Of a stretch of DNA of 64,000 bases, positions 12,016 to 23,779 are shown piece by piece. Origin of the DNA: Nemertoderma westbladi (taxonomy: Eukaryota > Xenacoelomorpha > Nemertodermatida > Nemertodermatidae); assembly GCA_032718475.1 (NCBI GenBank), contig JAUCBJ010006626.1, positions 1-64,000 on the forward strand. The letters run 5' to 3'. The notes under the pieces are model-generated. The model saw nothing but the letters and a program-made list of their open reading frames with translations, had not been told where the DNA came from and ran no database searches. The position numbers and the translations under genes are program-made. Position 1 is the stretch's first letter. Each line of letters opens with the position of its first letter.

Positions 12016-12241
12016 TATATTGCGTCGAAAGTCTCCCCCCCCCCCCCCCACACCCACATCCCCACGCAAAATTTATATGGATAATGTTTTCACTCCACCC
12101 TAGTGTTTTATCTTATAATAATGCAACAGAAACAGTATTAACAATAAGTTGTCCATTACAACCCCCCATACATACCGATTAGATATCATTGACATTTTGG
12201 AATAATTAATAAATTATTTATTGTATAAACAATCTTCTTAG

Positions 12242-12396
12242 GTGGAAGGAGACTGTGTAGCTCCCGAGGTTACTTTCTACAATGACGAAAACTTTGGCGG
12301 AGAGTTTTTCACAATCCACGGAGCTAGTAGACATTTCGGGTTTGTAAATGCTAATCAGGACAACGCCGTTTCCTCTTTCAAAATCCGATGTGGAAT
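12242..12396 (+). CDS. Beta/gamma-crystallin gene A, Greek-key exon (motif 1 visible)
   Basis: The exon is bounded by an AG acceptor at 12240-12241 and a GT donor at 12397 (GTGAGT). It encodes 51 codons plus 2 nt, phase 0 in and phase 2 out. The peptide starts VEGDCVAPEVTFY and has the YNDENFGGEFF Greek-key core. It ends with DNAVSS (12359-12376), an exact match to the beta/gamma-crystallin calcium motif N/D-N/D-x-x-S/T-S. An in-frame TAG immediately upstream means the exon must be spliced. Gene B (62770) has the same motif behind a signal peptide, so an upstream leader exon is expected but was not found. The likely role is an extracellular calcium-binding crystallin-fold protein; a function beyond that is not shown. 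Confidence 0.85.
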
Positions 12397-13145
12397 GTGA
12401 GTTATTCAATAGCTTATCTGAGTCAGTCTCATTATAATGACACAATGTGCAACATAGATACAAGAAAATATATAATTAGCTGACAATAAAGTAATAATAA
12501 TTAGATGTTACTCACTGTAAGAATTGCTCGCTGACTGACTGACTGACAAACTGATCACCAGCCAAAATCGCTCTATAACTATTTTGATTAAATATTCACA
12601 GTAGTGGCTAGCTGATCAGAGTATAATATCACTGTCATAATCCCCTACTCCATCCTTAACCTGTTGGCTTGAAAAAAATTGTACATATATGAGAAAATAA
12701 ATGATATATATATATGCAATGCCTAAATATATGTAATAATAAAAATACCAGTTTGTGATCATGAAAAATTGTAAAAGTTTTAGGTCACAAAATCAGAGGA
12801 CGAATAAATATCAGAACAGAAGTCCATAGACTTTTCAGATTACAACCTGGAAAAATTCAAGAGATTACATTTGACCAGGAGAAGCTTAGCGATGTCCAAA
12901 ATGCGCTTATAGAGTTGTACTGATCATAAAAACGATTTGAGAAGATGCTGATGACGAGTGAAATCTACGTTAAACAAAAAATCAGACGTTTTCGTTGAAA
13001 TTTGTAGATTTTAGAGGAGGGGTAGGGGGGGGGGGGGGGGTCAATATGATGCCCACTGCATTAGGGCAACGATTTTGAACAATTCTGAACAATTGCGAAA
13101 ATCGCGAAATTTCGCAAACGTTTTGTGTTTAACAATACTATAGGT
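12397..13145. other. Intron 1 sequence before the BEL insertion
   Basis: Start of gene A intron 1 (12397-26547). AT-rich, with a G run at about 13025-13040 and a 'gcgaaaatcgcgaaatttcgcaaacg' type repeat at 13090-13135 that also occurs on the far side of the BEL element. No gene. Confidence 0.6.
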
Positions 13146-14318
13146 TGTTCGCGCTTTCAGACCTTTAGCAGTTTAACCTGCCAAATTGGGATGTCTTTTA
13201 GATGTTAGATCGTCTTTAGCCTATGACAAGTATTTGATACACTACATTAGCCGAAGCCAGTCTATGCGCGATCATTCACCCGCTGGATATACCCGGGAGA
13301 CTGGATTCGGAAGCCTAACCGTATTGCGGGGTAGGCCTACTGTATTATTCGACTGATCGTAATATATATAATCTCTGACAAATATTATTCACTTTCGGGA
13401 AATATTAACAGTTCCTTTAGGACGTGGCGCTCTAAATATGTAAACAGAGTTATGACTTAAACTAAACACAACGGGATGGCTATAGATTCACGTATATGGC
13501 GCATTCTTTAGGAGATGATTTGTTATCAGTCACAATCATACACAATACTGCACAATGCTGCACACTAATCTGCCGACCTTCACTAATTTTAGTCACATAT
13601 AAAGAGAACAATAGACAATACATGAAGGGCCTATGAAATAACATTAGATTCACTTCAAACCACTTAATGTAAGTCGCAATCGTTATATGTAACCGGTCTC
13701 TCTAACCTTTAGTATATCAAGAAGATTGGGGTGTCTGATTATTTATCAGTATTCCAAATATAATATTCCATCAACAAATATAATGAATAACCGACAGTAA
13801 ATAGCAGTACAAAGTTTAAGGTATGAATGGTTTGTTAAGGTTTGGTATGATTAATTAAGTGTGGATTGGTTAGATAACAGATATACGTTCTATAATTAAG
13901 CCTACTAATGTTGGGCTAAAGACTGAAACACGGAGGTTCCACGCTGGTGTTCTAGGCTGTGGACAAAATCACATACTGACTCAACTCCACGAGTTTCTAT
14001 ATACAATCTCTAACGCAGAGGCAAAAAACGCTCTGATTGGTCGACCGAACAAAGAAGGAACAGATAACAAAGAAAAGCTCCACGTATACAGCATCAGCTG
14101 TTAGCCGTCGTCATGGTAGCTACACTGTTTCCAGAGGATTTGGCGCATTGCGTCATAAAATTGCTAATCATGTCCGCTAAAGTACACATACAGAAGAAAT
14201 GGCTTTTATGTCCTCTAAAACAACAGTACAGTAAGGACACGGCCTTTTATGCCTGTTAAACCAACTACAGAGTACTTTACGGGGAAAATAACCGGCTAAT
14301 TATGCAAAAGCCTTTACA
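13146..14318 (-). repeat. BEL-1 3' LTR (1173 bp)
   Basis: On the minus strand it starts TGTAAAGGC and ends GCGCGAACA. 13835-14318 matches 24219-24702 at equal length (484 bp) with very few differences. A purine-rich 'tgggagcgg' on the minus strand immediately precedes it and is a plausible polypurine tract. Confidence 0.85.
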
Positions 14319-14344
14319 CCGCTCCCAGAAAATGGGATTTAAGT

Positions 14345-17300
14345 CTATAAAATATAACAAATCACAGTTTCTAAAATATAAAAATACTCTAAACAGTTAG
14401 TCTTTCTTACGCGGACGGCGTTTACACAGTTTTTTGAGGCTAGCGTGGGAAGGCTCATGGGAAGCGTAGTCGTCCTACGGACTCCTACGGGTCCTTGACG
14501 GGTCGTCTGGACAATGGCGGTAGGCGGAATGTGAGTGGTGAGAAACTTCCTTGGTTTAATGGTTCTTTCCAGCTCGCGTTCTCGGGCTCGATATTCGTAG
14601 GGCCGTCGAGATACTTCCTGTAACTCAGGGTGCGAGTTGATAAATAAATCTCCATACTCAGGGTCTTGACGGATGTAATTGATCAAATGGTATGAAGTAA
14701 TATCGTTAGGATTGACGTTCCTAAGATATTTTCGAACAAATTTGGTGGAAATACACTCACCAACACGCTTCATTAGTTCGTAACTCGGTGTGCGTGTTTT
14801 TTGTTCCACAGACGCGAATAAATAAGGATGGAACGCGTAAACTCCTTCGTAAGAGCGTCCAGGATAGTAGCGATGGCGGGACTCACAATGTAAATCCGCG
14901 TTCGCTTCCCAAGCTCGGATGTAGCGCAGGGTAATCATCTCATCTACGCTTTCTAAATCGCGATTAAAGGGGCAATTATAACTGGCATGTCCTTTAAGTT
15001 GACAGTGGTGGCATTGGGTCATAAATTGGGGGCAGACTGCAAAAATATGCGAGTTATTAAGTCTGCAATACGCACAATAGATTTCCATCATCGGTTGTTC
15101 GTGGAAATAGGAGCAGGGTACGTCTGAGTCCATAGGGGTGAAATGGTCTCTCGATGCGCATAATCGACAACGTTTTCGAGAAACATAGTTAGCGTGTCGA
15201 TAATCGTATGCGGTGAGACATTGTGGACCTTGATACCACTCCAAGACGTAATCGTTATCGCTGCTCCGGGGCGCTGTAGGCTGGATCGCTTCAGATTCTA
15301 AGCATATTGGTTTGTCTTCCAGTTGCATAGCTGAGGTAGGTGCGGCTGTCTCTGCAAGCGGACCCACTGTCTGAACTTCCACGACAGAATAACCTGTGGG
15401 TATTCGGGGTCTTTGTATAACAGATGAATGTAAGTTCTGTATACAAACGTCCTGAAAGAGAGCAAATCCCGCGCTGTTTAGCTTCGCTGCAGCTGAGTCT
15501 CTTAGGCTGAGTTTGGTCAGAGCGCGGTCCTTGAACTGACTATCAACGTTACGGAACGGAGTCAGAAAGCGCCTGAAACATTCGAAGCAGATGAATTTAT
15601 TGTGTTCATCTAACTTGGCGAGTTTGGTTCCAAGTATTAAGGGATGGGCGCGTATGGTACGACTGCACACATCGGCTAGCCAACCGGCAAGTGCTGCGTT
15701 TTCAAAGATCGTGTATATAGCTAAGGAAGGACGAAGTGGAACACTCATAACGCTATACACGGCGCCAGGTGCGGTCAATGGTCCATCAAAGTATAAACGA
15801 GAATAATGATCTCTATATACTTGTTGGTAATTGATAGGATTTCCAACTTTGAAATTCCATCCGTATCCTTCTGCCCAGGGAGCAATCAGCTGAGTATCAA
15901 CGAAGGGGTATGGAATGTTCTCCATATTCCGAAAGTCGTTTTGTAGGTCTCCATAAACAGCTGAGCCGATTTTAAGGATTCTTTCGTTAAACAACATCTC
16001 GAGCACGGGTTGGGGTAACATCGATCCATCGATACCTATGGCCGGGTTGCGCTCGGTGTCGGTGACGTAACGCTGCGCGAATTCGAATTGTCCATGTCGG
16101 AGTTTCTTTTGTGTCTCAGTAAGAGTTTCAAAAGAATAATCAATCACATCGGAACACGCTAGAGTAAATACGTGGGTAGAACCAGCGAGTCCTCGTATGT
16201 GTATCATCCGCGTAGTTCCCAGTTCTCCAACCGGAACGCTACCTTCGTTGTCGTAAGTGACAACTCCATACATCTCGATAATGTTAAGAGTCTCGTTCCA
16301 CTCTTTAGTGGCGTTTTCGAGGGTCATTCCCACTGGATGCCACAAGGTAGCGCATTCGCTAGCATTAGGTAGGTCTCTATACTTTAAATATTGTGTGGTA
16401 TATGTTTCCACATCTCCATATCGTTGTATTCTTTCCTCCTCGAATAACACGTCAAGATTCCAGTGTACTAAACGAGTTTTGATGAATCCATCAAGATTAT
16501 ATGGAGGTATTGTTTCTTTCTCTATTCTGGAAACATTGTATGGTTTTCGAAATGAGTTTATTTTAACTAACTGATCCAGATGTTTATGCAGTTGTTCGAG
16601 TTCGACAAGATCGAGAGGATTTATGAGTGGCAGAAACCTCAGACTATGTGTAGGATCTTCCGGTTTTACCATGTAATATTGTGTTAGGTTGACGTAATAA
16701 GGGTGATCTTTGATCCCATAAAACGAGTCCGGTAAAGGTCTAGCGCGTATGTTTACATCGTGTACCATGCGACGGACAAGATCTGCTCTATTGTCCGGAG
16801 GTTCAACGAGTATACCATCGACACGAGCGGCTTCGATGGGCGGACGTTGCAACATGGGAGCGTCAGCGATAAGATCTCTAGATCTTAGGTTGATATCAAC
16901 CGGTTGGGGTTGTACCGTCGCAAAGAGTTTGTCTCCGAAATGGGAAACCATCGAGGGATGAAGGATGGTTTTAGAGTAGAGATCCGTCATAAGGATTTGA
17001 GCTTCGGGTTGAGCTAAAGCTGCTTCTTCTCTCTCATCTAGTTCTATATGTCTCTCCTCGAGCTGATTTTCCTCCGCTTGTTGTTGTAGACGCTCATATA
17101 GGAACTCTTGTAAAGAGTAGGTTCGTCCATGTTCGATGTCTTCCTCGAGATTTTGTATTTCTCTATCGAACTGGGGTAAAGCTAATTCCTTCACCGCTTG
17201 GACTTGTTGTTGCAATTTATGTTTCTCCAAACAATCGTAAGTTCCTTTTCCGATTTTCTGCCGAATAGCGTCTAACGCGTTTCGTACGACGCTCTCTTCA

Positions 17301-17788
17301 ACTTCCGTAACGGTTTGTATCGAGGTGAAGCCGGGACGGTTGTGTGGGTTAAACGGCGATATTAGATGACCGCGTCCCAATCCAGCTAGGTAGGGTTTGC
17401 GAATATCTAGCGAGCCTACTACCGGAGTGCCACCGATCAACTGTTCGGGTAACACTAGATCTTTGAACAGTGAGTACAGTTCGGGAGGATCCGTGATACT
17501 ATTAGGATCAAGAGTCTGAGGTCTAACTGAGGAATGAGGAGGTCTGACCGAGTATTCCGGAACTCTGATCATTGGTTTGTTCAAGGATCGTTTGAGTCGA
17601 GCGACCGTAGGGGATACGTCGAACAGGTTTCGCTCGAAACTCCCATAAGTATATCGTGTAAAACTGTGTTTAGCGCAACGTCTCCGCGGATGTTTATGTC
17701 TTTCCGTTTGCTGATTGGGTCTAGGGCATTCATCGCAGTAATACCAAAGACGCACGTCCTGCAGGGGAAACGGGTGATCGTTCTCCAA
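14345..17788 (-). CDS. 1147-codon ORF of unknown function in BEL-1
   Basis: An uninterrupted ORF ending 27 bp from the 3' LTR. Features seen: an N-terminal Cys/His cluster (C18, C21, C38, H41); a Glu/Gln-rich predicted coiled coil at about 187-260; a large middle region without recognisable motif; a C-x2-C pair in FICFECF; and two zinc-knuckle-like motifs near residues 905-920 (C-x2-C-x5-H-x4-C) and 926-939 (C-x2-C-x4-H-x4-C). I find no RT, RNase H, integrase, protease or membrane segment. Knuckles and position suggest a nucleic-acid-binding structural protein, perhaps gag-like, but the size and late position are unlike BEL/Pao gag. It overlaps an upstream open frame by 59 bp (17730-17788). 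Function unknown. Confidence 0.75.
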   Translation of the reverse strand: MENDHPFPLQDVRLWYYCDECPRPNQQTERHKHPRRRCAKHSFTRYTYGSFERNLFDVSPTVARLKRSLNKPMIRVPEYSVRPPHSSVRPQTLDPNSITDPPELYSLFKDLVLPEQLIGGTPVVGSLDIRKPYLAGLGRGHLISPFNPHNRPGFTSIQTVTEVEESVVRNALDAIRQKIGKGTYDCLEKHKLQQQVQAVKELALPQFDREIQNLEEDIEHGRTYSLQEFLYERLQQQAEENQLEERHIELDEREEAALAQPEAQILMTDLYSKTILHPSMVSHFGDKLFATVQPQPVDINLRSRDLIADAPMLQRPPIEAARVDGILVEPPDNRADLVRRMVHDVNIRARPLPDSFYGIKDHPYYVNLTQYYMVKPEDPTHSLRFLPLINPLDLVELEQLHKHLDQLVKINSFRKPYNVSRIEKETIPPYNLDGFIKTRLVHWNLDVLFEEERIQRYGDVETYTTQYLKYRDLPNASECATLWHPVGMTLENATKEWNETLNIIEMYGVVTYDNEGSVPVGELGTTRMIHIRGLAGSTHVFTLACSDVIDYSFETLTETQKKLRHGQFEFAQRYVTDTERNPAIGIDGSMLPQPVLEMLFNERILKIGSAVYGDLQNDFRNMENIPYPFVDTQLIAPWAEGYGWNFKVGNPINYQQVYRDHYSRLYFDGPLTAPGAVYSVMSVPLRPSLAIYTIFENAALAGWLADVCSRTIRAHPLILGTKLAKLDEHNKFICFECFRRFLTPFRNVDSQFKDRALTKLSLRDSAAAKLNSAGFALFQDVCIQNLHSSVIQRPRIPTGYSVVEVQTVGPLAETAAPTSAMQLEDKPICLESEAIQPTAPRSSDNDYVLEWYQGPQCLTAYDYRHANYVSRKRCRLCASRDHFTPMDSDVPCSYFHEQPMMEIYCAYCRLNNSHIFAVCPQFMTQCHHCQLKGHASYNCPFNRDLESVDEMITLRYIRAWEANADLHCESRHRYYPGRSYEGVYAFHPYLFASVEQKTRTPSYELMKRVGECISTKFVRKYLRNVNPNDITSYHLINYIRQDPEYGDLFINSHPELQEVSRRPYEYRARERELERTIKPRKFLTTHIPPTAIVQTTRQGPVGVRRTTTLPMSLPTLASKNCVNAVRVRKTNCLEYFYILETVICYIL

Positions 17789-18401
17789 TTTTACAATATT
17801 CCTCCATCTGTTCGAAGCTATCTGGGATGACAGGTAGCGGTCGATCGGCGGTAAGATACATCATAGTGAAATAGAGTCGTTTGAGTTCTATCATAGGATC
17901 ATGATGTATACCTTGAGGATATCTAGTTTCGAGATTTTGTTGGCTGGCAATATTGAGATATGTCTCTCTCAGGAATTCCAGATAATCGTTAAAGTCGCTG
18001 TGTTTATCCGACTCTTCAACGTCTTCCCTTTCGAGTTTGTTTCGAATAGAGTTCTCGTGTTCTATACTCGGTTTATCGTTCCGACTCCGCTGGGTATGGT
18101 ATTTAAATAAAACCATTTCCCTTTCGGTGTCTACATCGTCCGTATCGTGTAAATTGATAGGATGGCCAGTAGTTCAGAAGTCCATATACGTACCATTACG
18201 ATGCGTATAGCGAGCGGTGAACTTTCTATAATCCAATTCACGCGTAAGTTGCTCCTGGGACATTGGCGGTTCGATATAACGACCATCGTCCTCCGTAGTA
18301 GTTGGACCAGCGTCGCCGCGTATCAAGCTATCGACAAACGCTTGTAAAGGTAGAGTATATCGCTCCCTGATACTAAGATCATCTTCTATCAACTCAGTCA
18401 T
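17730..18401 (-). pseudogene. Upstream open frame feeding the giant ORF
   Basis: 18401-18174 and 18116-17730 are in the same frame, separated by one TGA at 18174-18176; sequence between them is open. This frame then overlaps the 1147-codon ORF in another frame. The simplest reading is that the big protein originally began near 18401 and is now split by one nonsense codon and one frameshift. Programmed readthrough and frameshifting is an alternative. The peptide is charged and rich in Asp/Glu/Arg, with no recognised domain. Confidence 0.55.
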
Positions 18402-20042
18402 ATCTGCTATGAGTTTATCAATATTACAATGAGTTTATATATTAGGCTAGCGGGCGTCGCTGCCTACCCCTCTTTTGCCCCCGGACAGTGCAAGATCATC
18501 AGCGCCGATGTACCGTCGTCGCTGTGCTTTCGCCAACGATGTAGCTACACAACGACAACGATAACCAACACAAGTCACTCCACTGTCCGTCCCAAAGGCT
18601 TAGATGTACTTCAGGTTCTTTCTGGAGAGTTAGGGCTACTTTCACAATTGCGACTAGCTACTGTAAACACACTTTAGCAGTAACATTCACCTATGAACGC
18701 ACAAATTCAACACAACTGCCACAAACTGTGCACATTCTATCACACATTCGGGTCATTTGTCCGTTAGTCAGGTGCCTTCCAGAATGTCACGTTGTTATTA
18801 TGTATCCTTGGATACTAGTGGTGTGCTATTTATTCCGTATGCTATTCAATGAGCAAGCTTTTTATTGTTCTGTTAACTCGCTTCTAATTCTAGCGTGGTT
18901 GTTGCTATGGTGACATTATGGAAAGCTAGCGATAGAATTAGGGTAATTCCCATGCATACAGATCTGGGATGCTATTTAATAGTAAGTCTTTAATGGTCAA
19001 TATCATCTTTATATATGATTTTATGAATTTTATCGGCTATTGACTCTATATTGGAGATTCTCGCACACTAATACACTTAATAGGTGAATCTCCACTCCCA
19101 TGATCTATTAATAAATGGAATTTTGGGAATGTTATAAATTGTATAAAATAACAATTTATCAAATTCATTAAAAGATGAATTTAAATTTATTCCCGTAATT
19201 TTATTATTTAATATTAAATAGACACAATTTTATTCCAGAACAAGTCTGGGGACTGGGATACTTGATTCTAGGGATTTGTCCTTTTAAGAGTATCGGTAAG
19301 TGCTACGATATCTTAATTGACTAGAATTTTAAAGGATCTGAAGTTTGACAGATTTTGTAAATATTAATAATTAATATTTAGGATGGGCACCAGTTTATTC
19401 CAGAACTTGTCTGGGGACGTTAACCACTGATTCTAGAATTTTGTCTTTCAAGTATATCGGTGGGTGCCGCGATATCTTAATCGACTAGAATTGCAGATGG
19501 TCAAAGGGTTTAACATATTTATTTTGCGTTTTACGCTACTGTTAAAGGGACATCACGCTACTATATGTATTATTTAATATACGGTATGAGAGCAATATCG
19601 CAAGAAGCAATGTCAGTGAGAAGAGGCAAGTCGTTTCCAAGGTCTACCCAGAGCTTGGTTTAGCTGAGACACGAGGATCTGAACTTTGCATTCCTAATAC
19701 TCTGCTTACCAATAATACTTAAATATAGTAGGAGCTTTATTGTACTTTAATAAGTACGGACATTTCATCTTACTGTAGTTACGTATTTGTAATGTAATAC
19801 GGACAGTAAGGAAGGAGAAAAAGAATTATTTCTCGCCGTCGCACTAAATATATAATATATAAGTAATTAAGTAATAAACATTAATATATATTGCACTAAT
19901 CTACTAAATAATCGCTAAATAACATTTGACTAAATAAAATTAAAGAAAACGATTATAATAAAATTACATAATAATACATACATAATATAAAATAATAAAA
20001 TAAATATAAAATAATATAGTCACACACCCACTCCATATGTTG
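18402..20042. other. BEL-1 internal spacer with duplicated segment
   Basis: No credible gene. It contains two diverged copies of a roughly 105-bp unit (19229-19335 and 19394-19500), each starting 'tttattccagaac', including 'gtctgggga' and ending near 'cgatatcttaat(t/c)gactagaatt'. 19840-20035 is nearly pure A/T. Confidence 0.6.
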
Positions 20043-21818
20043 TTAAGTTATGGAGTCCCTAGATATTTGTCGGATTAGGGAAGTGGTCGTAGGAAGAGTA
20101 TCTTGCCTTCCATAGTTTCCGGACAGTTTTCGGTCTCTTTCCAGTAAACATAAACGACCAGCTGGGCGATTGAGTGGTTGTGTTACTTTCTCCACTCCCT
20201 TGGCCTGTCTAATCTTAGCCGGGGTAAGATGAGGAGGCCATTCATCTTCTTTACTTAGGAAGTCGGGTCCACCTAACCACGCTGGAGTATCTATCAGTTC
20301 TTGAGGAGTTGCTCCTCTGGAAGTGATGTCGGCTAGATTGATCGTCTCGGGGCAATGTCTCCATTGATCTACATTGGAGTTGATGTCGTCATTATCTGAG
20401 GAGTATGGTGTTCCCTCAGTTGGGTCGTCAACTTCACTGCTCTCCACTTCCCATTCACTTAATTGATATACCTGTTCTTTTGGTAATCTTTCCATAAGAG
20501 TTCTACGAGAAGGGCCATTAAAGTACCAACCTACTCTAGTTCTTCCCGCATAGACTTGTAGTGCTTGCGGTTGAGCAGGCCGTTTCTCCAATGTCTCGAG
20601 CGCTTCATGCGCATTTTGACCGATGAGTATTTGGACTCCAGGGTAATCGGTGTTGAATCTAGGTATTTCAAGCTGCTGGGTGAAATCGTCCTCATCCCAG
20701 TTATAAGGTTCCACTTGGCTGGTAGCGAAGTTCTTTATCGCTACCATTTTTACTGACCTTATGCTGTGTTCTCCTAGTTCATCCTGGGGGGTGGACAACG
20801 CGCCTACATAATAATCCGCTATTACGGTAGATTTCCAAACCTGCATAATTCCTGACATGTTTAGCTTAGTTCGGAACTTGGGTTGTCCAGCAAAGATGTC
20901 TTCGGCTAGTTCTTTGTCGATGAATGTTCCTGTGCTACCAGAGTCAATGAGGGCGTTCACTATATAACTCCTTTTAGGTCCATGGACCCTTAACTGTACT
21001 ACAGGAAATTCTCGGATTCCTACATTGGAAGTTGGCACTTTCCAAGATGGTTGTCGATCAGAAGTAGTTAGGGGGAGCTCACTGTCGGTTTCCTTCTCAT
21101 ACGTAAGTGCTCGATACACTGCGGTATTTATTAAGTAACAGGATTCGTTTTCGTCTGAGAATTCGTCTGTATAGAATCCTTCCATTTCAGAACTTTGGTC
21201 AGTGTCGTTCACATCACTGAATTGGACATGTAGTTTGGACTCACTTACCTGACTCGGGCTGTTTCTTTCGAATTCGGTGTGCAACAAAATATGATGTTTC
21301 GCACCGCACTTTGCACACCTTGTGTCAGAGTAACAGGTTCGCCGTTGGTGTCCTTGTCTGAGGCAATTATAACATAACCGCTTATCCCACATGACTTAAC
21401 GTCTATCCTTTAATGATTTCTTTAGGAATTCATTACACACATTTAAACGGTGGGGCCCGTCGCACAACACACATTTGGGCTTGATGTTACTTACTTTAAC
21501 ATGTGCTGTGTGGTGCACGCTCGTTCTTTCCTCGGGCTTTCTTCCGTGAATTCTTTTAGGAGACGTGGGAGGAGTTTTTCTTACCTGTTCTCTCCTGTCA
21601 TTGGTTCGAGACTTGAATATACTTACGTCCTTAGGCGTTGTGTTGTCATAGTAAGATCTTTCAGTGTCTTTCCCGCTGTCTTCCTCTCGAGAAGCCTGGC
21701 TTTTGCCGTCGTCTGTATAACACACTGGTATTACCTTTCTCCTAGAAACGGGTTTCTCACTTACCTTATTTTCCGGTGTCTTCTCTCTGGACTGCTTTAT
21801 TTGTTTATTGTTAATCAC
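20043..21818 (-). pseudogene. BEL/Pao gag zinc knuckles plus protease, RT deleted in frame
   Basis: 21818-21396 ends in a TAA at 21396-21398 but continues in the same frame from 21392 to 20043. The first part is basic and ends with a C-x2-C-x3-H-x4-C knuckle. The second begins with a C-x2-C-x4-H-x4-C knuckle (residues 7-20) and a further CAKC...H cluster. Next comes an aspartic protease with DSGS at 150-153 and an ILIG motif near 255. At about residue 310-345 the protein jumps to an INLADITSRG motif (351-360), normally C-terminal to RNase H in BEL/Pao pol. All of RT and most of RNase H are therefore missing, yet the frame is kept. Confidence 0.82.
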
Positions 21819-22162
21819 AACAAGCCAATTAAGGCTATTGTTGAGAGCAAAGTAGTATCAACTGCACGCTACAATACCGGAGTACAAATACATTTAGAAA
21901 AGAAATACATAGGTGAACCCAGTGCGTAAAGTAGGAACATAATATATATTATATCTACATAATAACAACCTAAACCGAAGAACTACCAACACATACTCAC
22001 ACCACAAACATTCAACACACGTAATACGTACTAACTAGGTTTTAGCCTCCAGTCGTAATTTAAAGGCGTGATATAAAAACACACCAAACTGCTTAATTTT
22101 GTAATCCGACGTCAGACTGAGGAGTTCAAGAAATTTGACCGATGAAGGATTTCTATGATATC

Positions 22163-23710
22163 TTACTGCCAAAAATTTAATGCGTAGATCATGATAGAGC
22201 GGACATAGAACGGTACAAAGTGGTATTCATCCTCCACTTCTTGGAGGTTACAGAGCTGGCATAATCTATCGTTACGCGGTACATTATGCCAACGTCCGTA
22301 TTCAATTTGTAGATCGTGTGAGGAACACCTTAGGCGGCTCACAGTCTTACACAGTGTAGGGTAACCACTAAGTGAGTTTAAGTAGTTTTCTGCCCCAAAC
22401 ACCCTCTTGAAATACCAAATTCCCTTGGGAGAATTTTCTATCGCACTCCACCAAGACTGGATGAAGTTATCCTGTAATGTACGTTCTAGAGATTTAATAA
22501 ACATTTTATTACAGCTGACCGACTGGTTGACCCACGCCCAACTTTTACCAGACTTATTAAGCAGATCGCGCACACCAGTAACCCAGTTACTGTCATTGAA
22601 AGTCAGACAGTCCTGAAGTAGCATAAGATACGCCTGCTTGACTAAACGCGAGTCTGGTAAATTAATAATTTTAATCCAATATTTTACTATACGAATTTCC
22701 CTAGACGATGCTAGCGGGAATACTCCAGTTTCACCATAACTCATGAAGTTAGGTGTTCCTGACTTTACCCCCAATAACCGTTTTAGAAATTTAAGTTGAA
22801 CTCGTTCGCACTCTGGAGCACTGTGGAAACCCCAGATTTCACTTCCATATTCCAGGATCGGTTTCACAAGTGTATTGAAGATATGAACTTTTAAGCTCAG
22901 TGAAATGTTTGGGAATTTCGAAAAATATTTTAAGAGTACAAAATATGCTTTAGAGGCCTTCTCTGCAAGAGAACACTCCGCTTTCCTGAATCCGCCAGAG
23001 GGAGAAAATAGTACTCCTAGGTAAGTATAGTCAGAGACAATTTTGAGTTCACGATTGTGGAAAGTCCACCGCTCACGCTGTGCAAGATTCCCACCGTTTT
23101 TAAAAATCATAATATTGGACTTGTCCATGTTAACCCGCAAACCCCAATAGTCGGCATAGCAACCAAGGATATCGAGTGCACCCTGTAGTCCACTAATACT
23201 TTCACTAACCAACACGATATCATCAGCATAAAGTAACAGGAAAAGTTTGAGCGCACCTACATCCAGGCCCTGAATTCCTCCATCCCGTAGTTCCGCCTCT
23301 AAATCATTAATGAATAGCGCGAACAGAAGGGGACTCAAGCATTCCCCTTGTCGGACTCCTACAAGACAATCAAACTGCTCAGATACTGAACCCTGAAATC
23401 GAACTTGAGACCTCGCCGCACCATACATGTTCTTTATTACTGTAATAATTTTTCCAGAGAATCCGAGAGAAAGTAATTTTGACCAAAGTGCAGATCTATC
23501 AATGGAGTCGAACGCCTTCTGGAAATCTATAAATGCGCAGTATAATTTTCTGTTCGCTCCGCGTTTTAAAAAATGGCTAATTAAAGCATTTAGAGTGAAA
23601 ATCTGATCAATGGTGCTAAATCCTGTTCTAAACCCGGCCTGGGCTTCGATAAGTACTCCGAAACAATCAGCCCACCACTGAAGTCTGGAATTGATTAGGT
23701 TGGTGAACAT
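22163..23710 (-). mobile_element. Jockey/CR1-like LINE RT fragment inside BEL-1
   Basis: 515 codons with RT blocks AGFRTGFST, CAFIDFQKAFDSI, GVRQGECLSPLLFALFIND and LLYADDIVL. A C-terminal CQLC...H zinc motif with DEYHF follows, common to this LINE type. The RT is intact from block 2 onward, while endonuclease and early RT are missing, so it is 5'-truncated. It reads in the same direction as BEL-1 but belongs to a different transposon class, and sits between the 5' LTR remnant and gag. Confidence 0.85.
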
Positions 23711-23779
23711 TTACCAAATATACTTAACAAAGAGGCTTGGTGCAACTCCTATATATTTCATCGAATCCAGAAACCCAAA

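Noticed and set aside
12242-12463. Reading the 12242 exon as starting in continuous open frame
   Set aside because: A TAG lies directly in frame before 12242 and coincides with a splice acceptor, so the exon must be joined to an upstream one.
15591-17830. Plus-strand open frames opposite the giant BEL-1 ORF
   Set aside because: They are complements of a long coding sequence and have no independent support.
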